From Fimbriimonadaceae bacterium (GTDB taxonomy: Bacteria; Armatimonadota; Fimbriimonadia; Fimbriimonadales; Fimbriimonadaceae), in assembly GCA_022842565.1 (NCBI GenBank), contig JALHPH010000147.1:1-5224 (forward strand): a DNA stretch of 5,224 nucleotides, given 5' to 3'. Of the stretch, positions 1 through 4,692 are shown in pieces (position 1 is the stretch's first letter; every line of letters starts with the position of its first letter). The position numbers were made by a program, and so were the translations under genes. Under the pieces are notes generated by a model. It was given only the letters and a program-made list of their open reading frames with translations, searched no databases and was not told the origin of the DNA.

Positions 1-266
1 AGAAGGGGTTTCTCGCCACCTCCGAAACTGCGACCCATTTGGCTCTCCAGGTCGGCAATGGCGGCTTGCATCTCCTGAATCAGGCCAGCCGGAAGCTTGC
101 GGCCGGTCGAGTAGTACTCGTTGCAAACTTCGGTGGTGATGGTGAAGCCAGGGGGGACAGGAAGCCCGATATGGGTCATTTCGGCGAGGTTTGCGCCCTT
201 GCCGCCGAGAAGGTCGCGCATGGTGGCGTTGCCCTCCCGGAATAAATACACACGCTTGGTGCTCAT
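1..266 (-). CDS. ppdK: Pyruvate, phosphate dikinase, N-terminal fragment (runs off the window)
   Basis: The enzyme interconverts pyruvate + ATP + Pi and phosphoenolpyruvate + AMP + PPi in the cytoplasm, linking glycolysis and gluconeogenesis. The minus strand reads 88 full codons from ATG at 266-264 and stays open to the window edge. The N-terminus begins MSTKRVYLFREGNATMRDL, followed by GGKGANLAEM (residues 21-30), GLPVPPGFTITTE (34-46) and CNEYY (48-52). These are hallmarks of the PPDK ATP-grasp (nucleotide-binding) domain, and Lys23 corresponds to the conserved ATP-contacting lysine of the family. The fragment ends at EKPL, just before the expected VSVRSGA segment. Full-length family members are about 870-900 residues, so roughly 90% lies outside the window. 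The start is set by homology. The gene is transcribed divergently from the PEP-CTERM gene at 498. Identity is secure at family level; whether it is intact cannot be seen. Confidence 0.96.
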   Translation of the reverse strand, partial: MSTKRVYLFREGNATMRDLLGGKGANLAEMTHIGLPVPPGFTITTEVCNEYYSTGRKLPAGLIQEMQAAIADLESQMGRSFGGGEKPL

Positions 267-286
267 GAGTTTAAGTTGTTCTCCTT
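267..286 (-). promoter_or_regulatory. Ribosome binding site of ppdK with unusually long spacing
   Basis: Read on the minus strand, AAGGAG (281-286) precedes the ppdK ATG by 14 nt, which is longer than the usual 5-9 nt. No closer start codon lies in frame, and homology places the start at 266, so the spacing seems real. The purine-rich run extends upstream as GAAGAAGGAG. Confidence 0.6.
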
Positions 287-293
287 CTTCGGC

Positions 294-368
294 TTACCCC
301 GCGAGGAGTTTCGCGACGTCTTTGGCGCAAGACACGGGGGAGGCAAGCAGGTCGTATGACGAGGTCAT
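294..368 (-). CDS. Possible 24-aa leader peptide ORF upstream of ppdK
   Basis: On the minus strand an ATG at 368-366 opens a 24-codon frame (MTSSYDLL..., ending KLLAG) that stops with TAA at 296-294, 7 nt before the ppdK Shine-Dalgarno. Its ATG overlaps the stop codon of another short frame (365-463) as ATGA, the arrangement used for translational coupling. A weak purine-rich stretch (GAGGCAGG) sits just upstream. I recognise no family. Short open frames arise easily by chance in GC-rich DNA, so this is a candidate only; it could equally be untranslated 5' leader. Confidence 0.18.
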   Translation of the reverse strand: MTSSYDLLASPVSCAKDVAKLLAG

Positions 369-463
369 TTTACCTGCCTCGGGGTGGGAAACGGAAGCCC
401 TAGCGGTGGAGGCGTTTCGGCCGCAGAAGCCGAAACTTCAGAAAGAGCAGCCAAGCACACCAT
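365..463 (-). CDS. Possible 32-aa ORF in the ppdK leader
   Basis: On the minus strand, ATG at 463-461 opens a 32-codon frame (starting MVCLAALSEV, ending PRQVK) that stops with TGA at 367-365, overlapping the next tiny ORF by 4 bp (ATGA). It contains both arms of the hairpin at 414-436. There is no convincing Shine-Dalgarno, and an AT-rich segment that could be its promoter lies immediately upstream. I recognise no family, and the frame may be fortuitous. Confidence 0.1.
   Translation of the reverse strand: MVCLAALSEVSASAAETPPPLGLPFPTPRQVK
414..436. repeat. Perfect 8-bp inverted repeat (hairpin) in the divergent intergenic region
   Basis: GTTTCGGC (414-421) and GCCGAAAC (429-436) are exact inverted copies separated by 7 nt. 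No T-run follows on either strand, so this is not a standard intrinsic terminator. It could be a leader hairpin in the ppdK transcript or a protein-binding palindrome between the divergent genes. Confidence 0.5.
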
Positions 464-464
464 G

Positions 465-487
465 ATTTTATAATTCTATTGTATAAC
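465..487. promoter_or_regulatory. AT-rich candidate bidirectional promoter core between ppdK and the PEP-CTERM gene
   Basis: Twenty of 23 bases are A/T within otherwise GC-rich DNA. The plus strand carries a perfect TATAAT at 469-474. Initiation near 481 would give a leader of about 17 nt, leaving room for the AGGA ribosome site at 491-494. The minus strand reads TATACAAT and TATAAA, either of which could serve as a -10 box for ppdK with a leader of about 200 nt. I find no good -35 hexamer at 16-18 bp on either side, so activator dependence or another sigma factor is possible. Confidence 0.4.
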
Positions 488-497
488 TCTAGGAACC

Positions 498-1475
498 ATG
501 CTTCGAACTTATCTTGTTTTAGTGGCTGCTCTCGGCACGGCCGGCTCAGCTATGGCCAGCTTTGAGCTTGCCCTGCTTTACGATGCTACAAGCATGCAGA
601 TTATCCGCTACGACCCGGTCAATAACGTCACGCTCGGTTCGTTCGGCCGCCAGTACCAGGGTGCTTATTCAAACGCTCACTTGCTTTCGCTGGACCCGCT
701 CAACCCTGGAAGCGTGCTGACTCAGGACGTGACCGGCACCGTCCGGCGGCTAAACTACAGCACGGGCATTTTGGAGGAGATGTACAACCCTTCATCAGCC
801 TTGTCTTTCGCGACTCGGTTTGTCGCTCTTCGAGACGGGAACTACATTAGTGGCTTCTCAGACGGAGCGTTCAGAGTATATAGCCGAAGTTCTACCGCCC
901 CACTCTATTCGTTTCCAGTCTATTCAAACTACACGACACTTGATGTGGTGCCACTAGCGAACGGAGAGTTTCTCACTTTGGAGCGCTTTTCAGCTGGCGG
1001 AGGAAACTATACAACGAGTGTTTTCCGCCGGGACAGTTCCGGGTTTTTCTTAACTGGACTCTTCAGCCTCTTTCCGTCCACGTCTACCGGTGCTCTGACG
1101 AGACTGGCACTCTCAGGGGATAAATTGCTCTTAACCGGCGGTCCAAGCGGCAACCTCAACTTGGCGGGGGTTCGCTTTGATGGGAGTAGCTTCACTGCTA
1201 CTGGTGGCTATAACTACAGCGCTTTTCTCGATACGACCAGCATCAGTAACTCGCTGGTCGGACACGGCGGTGGGATGTACTTCTTCCAAAATAACGCAAC
1301 GCTCTCGCGAATGTACACAGTGGACCCATTTGGCCAGAATGCCTACTCCTATAGCACCCTGAACGGTATCTCGGTGCACAATGCAGTGATCGTTGTGGCG
1401 CCAGAGCCGATGACGATGACGGCTCTCGGAATCGGTCTTGCCGCCCTGGTTCGACGACGTCGCAAACGCGCCTAA
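498..1475 (+). CDS. PEP-CTERM sorting-domain protein, secreted, function unknown
   Basis: This 325-aa protein is probably exported and anchored or processed at the cell envelope. A signal peptide is clear: MLRTYLVLVAALGTAGSAMA, cleavage likely after Ala20. The C-terminus has the tripartite PEP-CTERM pattern: VVAPEPM (P302-E303-P304), a hydrophobic segment at about 305-318, then RRRRKRA (319-325). In characterised systems this tail is recognised by an exosortase, none of which is in this window. The mature region (21-299) is rich in Ser, Thr, Tyr, Asn and Gly. It has recurring beta-strand-like phrases such as LDVVPLANGEFLTLER, which hint at a beta-propeller-like fold, but I cannot assign a known domain. 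No catalytic motif is visible. Six N-x-S/T tripeptides occur, four of them NYS/NYT. The ATG at 498 is supported by AGGA at 491-494 and by the signal peptide beginning there. The gene has its own upstream region and a stem-loop follows, so it appears monocistronic. The class is confident; the role is unknown. Confidence 0.9.
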   Translation: MLRTYLVLVAALGTAGSAMASFELALLYDATSMQIIRYDPVNNVTLGSFGRQYQGAYSNAHLLSLDPLNPGSVLTQDVTGTVRRLNYSTGILEEMYNPSSALSFATRFVALRDGNYISGFSDGAFRVYSRSSTAPLYSFPVYSNYTTLDVVPLANGEFLTLERFSAGGGNYTTSVFRRDSSGFFLTGLFSLFPSTSTGALTRLALSGDKLLLTGGPSGNLNLAGVRFDGSSFTATGGYNYSAFLDTTSISNSLVGHGGGMYFFQNNATLSRMYTVDPFGQNAYSYSTLNGISVHNAVIVVAPEPMTMTALGIGLAALVRRRRKRA

Positions 1476-1488
1476 CTGCGGCCAACCC

Positions 1489-1525
1489 AATCAAGCTCCG
1501 CCAACTCTGCCGGCGGAGCTTGATT
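1489..1525. terminator. Perfect 14-bp stem-loop after the PEP-CTERM gene (terminator-like, no T-run)
   Basis: The arms 1489-1502 (AATCAAGCTCCGCC) and 1512-1525 (GGCGGAGCTTGATT) match over all 14 bp, with a 9-nt loop, starting 13 bp after the stop codon. No T-tract follows on the plus strand and no strong one on the minus strand. It may be a transcript-end or stabilising hairpin rather than a classical intrinsic terminator. Outer complementary segments GCCAA (1481-1485) / TTGGC (1545-1549) and CCC (1486-1488) / GGG (1538-1540) could extend the structure. Confidence 0.5.
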
Positions 1526-1601
1526 CTACGGCAAATTGGGCTGATTGGCACGCTTCGTGCATTTCTGCCATTCTAAGCGTCTTTATTGGTGCGTGCGTGA
1601 A

Positions 1602-2228
1602 ATGAGCGAAGATTTGTTCCCGGGGCAGTCGGAGCGTGTCAAATTCACGGCCGATCAAATGAAATGTCTCGCTTCGCCTGCCCGGGCGGAAGTTTTCTGG
1701 AATTTCCACAACACCTTCCCCAAATCAACGGCTGAGGTCGCGGAGGGGCTGGGCCGCTCCGCTAGCTCCACGAGCTACCACGTCGCTGAACTTGTCCAAG
1801 CAGGACTGCTATTGGCAGTGGGAGAGAGAAAAAAGCGCTCTCGACATGAGGCGCTGTATGTGCTCAGCTCGAAGCACTTCAGTACCGTCAGCCACCAGGA
1901 ATCGGATGACTACCGCACGAATATGCTGAAAGGCTATGCGGGACTCCTCCGACTTTTGTTAAGAGAACGGACCGAATTTACCGAGGCCATGAAGGCCCGC
2001 CCGCAGATGCTGGAGCACTCCGCTTTTTTCAGGAACACCCTCCGCATGAGTAACGAGGCGGCAAAGGAGCTGGTCCAGCGTATTTCAGCCGAGATTGCCC
2101 GCGCAACCGAGGAGCAAACCGAGCAAGAGGGCAGCCTTGTTGCCATCACTTTCTCAGTCACTCCCGCCCTTGTCGAAACCCGCCGAATGAACCGGAAGGG
2201 TGTTAAGAAGCCTAACAAAAAAGGTTGA
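1602..2228 (+). CDS. ArsR-like winged helix-turn-helix transcriptional regulator
   Basis: This 208-aa protein is probably a cytoplasmic DNA-binding regulator. Residues 14-92 form a winged-helix domain: CLASPARAEVFWNF (22-35) fits the first helices, STAEVAEGLGRSASSTSYHV (42-61) is the helix-turn-helix with its recognition helix, LVQAGLL (64-70) follows, and the basic stretch GERKKRSRHEALYVL (74-88) is the wing. This pattern matches ArsR/HTH_20-type regulators. No cysteine metal site is apparent, so it is probably not a metal sensor. Residues 93-175 look helical and may dimerise or bind a ligand. The C-terminus is very basic (RRMNRKGVKKPNKKG). I prefer the ATG at 1602; the frame extends upstream to a TTG at 1545 and a GTG at 1593, but neither has a ribosome site, and 1545 abuts the stem-loop. 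The ATG also lacks a strong Shine-Dalgarno. The gene lies 60 bp before the dockerin-tailed gene, whose promoter overlaps its stop, so local regulation is plausible but inferred. Confidence 0.82.
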   Translation: MSEDLFPGQSERVKFTADQMKCLASPARAEVFWNFHNTFPKSTAEVAEGLGRSASSTSYHVAELVQAGLLLAVGERKKRSRHEALYVLSSKHFSTVSHQESDDYRTNMLKGYAGLLRLLLRERTEFTEAMKARPQMLEHSAFFRNTLRMSNEAAKELVQRISAEIARATEEQTEQEGSLVAITFSVTPALVETRRMNRKGVKKPNKKG

Positions 2229-2253
2229 CTAGATTCTCCAGAAGCGCCATAAT
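2225..2253 (+). promoter_or_regulatory. Sigma-70-type promoter for the dockerin-tailed gene
   Basis: TTGACT (2225-2230) and CATAAT (2248-2253) are separated by exactly 17 bp, each one mismatch from consensus. Initiation would fall near 2260, just ahead of the AAGGAG ribosome site at 2276-2281. The -35 box contains the TGA stop (2226-2228) of the upstream regulator gene. Confidence 0.65.
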
Positions 2254-2263
2254 CGAGGCGTTT
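2242..2263. promoter_or_regulatory. Imperfect palindrome flanking the -10 box, candidate operator
   Basis: AAGCGCC (2242-2248) and GGCGTTT (2257-2263) are inverted repeats with one mismatch (G-U if RNA), separated by 8 bp that include most of the -10 hexamer. The size and placement suit a dimeric winged-helix repressor, and the ArsR-like gene immediately upstream is the obvious candidate. A chance repeat or weak leader hairpin is also possible. Confidence 0.3.
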
Positions 2264-2288
2264 GCCGTTCAATCAAAGGAGAATTCTC

Positions 2289-3464
2289 ATGAAAAAGCTG
2301 ATCAACTTATCCATCCTTACCCTTGCCGCTGTCGGAGCTCAAGCTGGCACCATCGCAGAAGCGAAGGCCGCCGCGCTCGGTACTCCCGTGTCCATTGACA
2401 ACGTGGTTATCGTCAGCACCGAGGACCTCATCAATAGCACGAACAACAAGTCGTTCACTGTGCGCGACACCTCGCCAACGCTTCTGCCTTGGCAAAAGCA
2501 GGCTTCGGCCACCGTGTTTGGCACCAATGCCGTCATAGATCCGCTCCTCGTGGGTGCCACCGTCGGCGATGTGGTTTCGCTTTCCGGTATTACCGGCACC
2601 TTCAATGGCCTCTTCCAAATCCAAGGGAACGCCACCAACCCACTGATCCGAACCAACCTCCAAGACCTGAACTTCCCTATCACCGGAATCCCCGCGCTCC
2701 CCTCGTTCATGCAGGACACCGCTCCTGAGGCCGAGCAACTTGAAAGCAACGTCGTCACCTTCTCGAACGGCGTCTTTGTCGAAACCGGCAACTTTACAGG
2801 CCCCAGCAACTACACGCTGAACATTCAAGGCACCAACGTCTTGGTCCGCGTTTCGCGCTCGACCCAAGACCTGGTCGGCACCGCCATCCCAACCGGACCA
2901 GTCAACGTGACCGGCGTCGTTTCGCAGTTTGATGGCTCCGATCCTCGCGACGGTGGCTACCAACTCCTCATTCGCAACCTGGCCGACATTGAGCCAGCAG
3001 GTGCATTCACTCTGCAGGGCCGAATCAATGCACAAGCAGCCGACCGCGGCGAGCTCTACGGCGACACGCTGAGCGTGGAAGTTCTGGACGGTAACGGCAA
3101 CCCCGTGAGCGGCGCCGTTGCTTCGGTCAAGTTCTCGTGGGCTACCCAAGCCTATGCGGTCACCCTGAACGCCATCGCCCCCAGCACGATTCAACTTCGC
3201 TTGAAGTCGGACGTGTGGATCTCCGACCTTACGACCGTGAGCACCGATCTTAATGCGATCCTGCCCACCGTTGACCTGAAGACCGGCGACGTGAGCGGCA
3301 ACAACGAAGTCGGACCAGAGGACTTCTCTGCCCTCTCTCTTGCCTTCGGTTCGTTCGCTGGCGATGCTAACTTCAACGAGAATGCCGATCTGAACGGCGA
3401 CGCTGAAGTCGGTCCTGCTGACTTCTCGCTGCTCGCTGCCAACTTCGGCGAGTTCGGCAACTAA
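2289..3464 (+). CDS. Secreted protein with two OB-fold-like domains and a dockerin-like C-terminus
   Basis: This 391-aa protein is probably exported: signal peptide MKKLINLSILTLAAVGAQA, cleavage after Ala19. Residues about 31-112 (GTPVSIDNVVIV ... SFTVRDTS ... VGDVVSLSGITGTFNGLFQI) have the pattern of the OB-fold modules in secreted bacterial proteins. Residues about 150-235 look like a second module, ending GPVNVTGVVSQFDGSDPRDG and YQLLIRNLADIE. Residues 239-330 form a likely beta-sandwich (FTLQGRI ... LSVEVLDGNGNPV ... TIQLRLKSDVW). The tail has two dockerin-like Ca loops, DVSGNNEVGPED (334-345) and DLNGDAEVGPAD (367-378), each followed by FS and a short helix ending in FGS or FGE. The tail probably mediates attachment or Ca-dependent folding; no cohesin is present here. 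No catalytic residues are recognised. The ATG at 2289 is chosen over one at 2262 because AAGGAG (2276-2281) lies 7 nt upstream and the signal peptide starts there. A strong terminator follows directly. Domain calls are by eye; the function is unknown. Confidence 0.88.
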   Translation: MKKLINLSILTLAAVGAQAGTIAEAKAAALGTPVSIDNVVIVSTEDLINSTNNKSFTVRDTSPTLLPWQKQASATVFGTNAVIDPLLVGATVGDVVSLSGITGTFNGLFQIQGNATNPLIRTNLQDLNFPITGIPALPSFMQDTAPEAEQLESNVVTFSNGVFVETGNFTGPSNYTLNIQGTNVLVRVSRSTQDLVGTAIPTGPVNVTGVVSQFDGSDPRDGGYQLLIRNLADIEPAGAFTLQGRINAQAADRGELYGDTLSVEVLDGNGNPVSGAVASVKFSWATQAYAVTLNAIAPSTIQLRLKSDVWISDLTTVSTDLNAILPTVDLKTGDVSGNNEVGPEDFSALSLAFGSFAGDANFNENADLNGDAEVGPADFSLLAANFGEFGN

Positions 3465-3480
3465 GCCGCGTCCACTCTCT

Positions 3481-3521
3481 ATCCCCATGGCCTGCAACGG
3501 TCATGGGGATTTTTTGTTTTT
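3481..3521 (+). terminator. Rho-independent terminator of the dockerin-tailed gene
   Basis: ATCCCCATG (3481-3489) pairs with CATGGGGAT (3502-3510). A further G-T and two C-G pairs (3490-3492 with 3499-3501) bring the stem to 12 bp with a 6-nt loop (TGCAAC). It is followed by T6-G-T5 (3510-3521). The stem begins 16 bp after the stop codon. This is a textbook intrinsic terminator that separates the upstream unit from the NTF2-like/glycosylase pair. Confidence 0.93.
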
Positions 3522-3608
3522 GGTTAACGAAATCGCGGCACGGAAACCTACCGAGGAAGCTCCAGCGTAAAATCGAGTGGGAACGATCCCCAGGTAAATT
3601 CACTTACG

Positions 3609-3971
3609 ATGAGTGCACTCGAACTGAGCAACCGCTTCGCGGAGCTTTACGCTAAAGGCGATTTTGAAACGATTTATGGAGAATTGTACAGCCCTGATAT
3701 TGTCAGCATCGAATCTGGCTCCGATCAAAAAGAATACAGAGGAATGGCAGAGATTCAGGGCAAGAATGAGTGGTGGGAAAGCAACTTTGAAGTCCACGGG
3801 ATGGAGCACATGGGGCCGTATCCCAATGGCGACGAGTTCTGCATGATTTATAAGATGGATGTAACCCATAAGGAATCCGGAAACCGCATGGCTTTCGAGG
3901 AAGTTGCGCATTACACCGTTGCGAATGGCAAAATCGCTCGCGAAAAATTCTTCTATACAGGCAAAATGTGA
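3609..3971 (+). CDS. Small NTF2-like (SnoaL-like) protein
   Basis: This 120-aa protein is cytoplasmic, with no signal peptide or membrane segment. Its size and order of elements fit the SnoaL-like branch of the NTF2 cone fold. An N-terminal helix (SALELSNRFAELYAKGDFETI, 2-22) is followed by LYSPDIVSIESG (26-37), the short RGMAEIQGKNEWWESNF helix (44-60), and strands HMGPYPNGDEFCMIYKMDVT (67-86), RMAFEEVAHYTVANGKIARE (93-112) and KFFY. The family includes ketosteroid-isomerase-like enzymes, polyketide cyclases and many proteins with no known activity. Glu, Asp and His residues line the likely pocket, but I cannot name a substrate. The ATG at 3609 has only a weak AGGT 13 nt upstream; TAAAAT (3568-3573) could be a -10 box, without a clear -35. 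Its stop overlaps the GTG start of the DNA glycosylase by 4 bp, implying co-translation. Fold is fairly sure; function unknown. Confidence 0.85.
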   Translation: MSALELSNRFAELYAKGDFETIYGELYSPDIVSIESGSDQKEYRGMAEIQGKNEWWESNFEVHGMEHMGPYPNGDEFCMIYKMDVTHKESGNRMAFEEVAHYTVANGKIAREKFFYTGKM

Positions 3972-4585
3972 TCGCTCAGGACATTGGGTGGGCGCATCTG
4001 GCACAAGATCCCGTGCTTGCTCCCTGGATTGAGAGGGTTGAACTGCCCGACCCGCCCAAGCCGCGCACTCTGGGCCAGGAGCTTTTTGAGCTCTTGGCCA
4101 GTTGCATTTGCTCGCAGCAACTTTCGCTGAAGGCGGCGGCCACTATTTGGGGGCGGCTTCAGGAGGCGTGCGGCGGCACCGTTACACCAGATTCCGTGCT
4201 CACAATTGGTCCCGATCTCATTCGTGCAAGCGGCTTTTCGCGGCCAAAAACGGGCTACCTACTTTCCTTGGCTGAACGCGCCGCCGAGCTGCCGAGCATG
4301 TCCGCCCTGCACGCTATGAGCGATGACGAAGTCGTCGACTCTTTGATCATTCATAAAGGCATCGGCCGTTGGTCTGCTGAGATGATCCTGATTTTCGACC
4401 TGGGTCGGCCCGACGTTTGGCCCATCGACGATCTGGGCGTGCAGCTTGGCTTTGCCCACGTGCTCGGTTTGGAGGGGAAACCTGCCAAGGCGCTGATGAA
4501 CGAGCGCGCCGAGGTTTGGCGACCCTATCGGTCGTGGGTCAGCTTGCTCCTATGGCGTGTGCGCGACACTCCCGCATGCGTGTAG
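3968..4585 (+). CDS. DNA-3-methyladenine glycosylase, AlkA-like HhH-GPD family
   Basis: This 205-aa cytoplasmic base-excision repair enzyme should cleave the N-glycosidic bond of alkylated purines such as 3-methyladenine, leaving an abasic site. ELLASCICSQQLSLKAAATIW (41-61) matches the family's IxxQQxS segment. The helix-hairpin-helix is IHKGIGRWSAEMIL (128-141, hairpin K130-G131-I132-G133). It is followed by the Gly/Pro-Asp loop RPDVWPIDDLGV (147-158), in which Asp155 aligns with the catalytic aspartate. WRPYRSW (184-190) is the conserved C-terminal W-x-PYRS motif. At about 205 residues it matches the shorter MAG1/archaeal-like glycosylases and lacks the extra N-terminal domain of E. coli AlkA. 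The start is GTG at 3968, overlapping the upstream stop as GTGA; only a weak CAGG precedes it, so translation probably depends on coupling. No intrinsic terminator is evident after the stop. Family assignment is strong; exact substrate range is unknown. Confidence 0.94.
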   Translation: MIAQDIGWAHLAQDPVLAPWIERVELPDPPKPRTLGQELFELLASCICSQQLSLKAAATIWGRLQEACGGTVTPDSVLTIGPDLIRASGFSRPKTGYLLSLAERAAELPSMSALHAMSDDEVVDSLIIHKGIGRWSAEMILIFDLGRPDVWPIDDLGVQLGFAHVLGLEGKPAKALMNERAEVWRPYRSWVSLLLWRVRDTPACV

Positions 4586-4692
4586 CCTTTTCGTAGCTTT
4601 TGCCGCAGTTTTGGGGTGGAATTCGGCGCAGTTGTGATATGGTGAGTGTACGGGTGCCGCGCGTTGGGGTGCGTGCCCGGGTAGCGGGTTTT

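Noticed and set aside
121..465. A 114-codon plus-strand frame across the ppdK start and the intergenic region
   Set aside because: Its first half is antisense to clearly conserved ppdK sequence. The remainder has no recognisable motif and no ribosome site.
1131..1551. Overlapping minus-strand frames opposite the end of the PEP-CTERM gene
   Set aside because: They are shadows of the plus-strand gene, which has a clear PEP-CTERM tail in this segment. They also cross the stem-loop.
1545..1576. TTGGCA and TTCTAA as a promoter for the winged-helix regulator
   Set aside because: The spacing is 20 bp and the -10 match is weak, so it does not meet the standard of the promoter at 2225-2253.
2307..3497. 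A 396-codon open frame on the minus strand opposite the dockerin-tailed gene
   Set aside because: It mirrors the plus-strand gene, which has a signal peptide, recognisable domains, a strong ribosome site, a promoter and a terminator. The minus frame reads as low-complexity Gly/Val/Glu-rich protein with no motif and runs into the terminator.
3600..4004. A 134-codon minus-strand frame opposite the NTF2-like gene
   Set aside because: The plus-strand reading has NTF2-like features and a coupled downstream gene. The minus reading shows no family pattern and overlaps both plus-strand genes.
4611..4640. TTGGGG and TGATAT, 18 bp apart, as a promoter for the PPC-like gene
   Set aside because: Both hexamers are poor matches to consensus, so I mention them only with the gene and do not list them as a feature.
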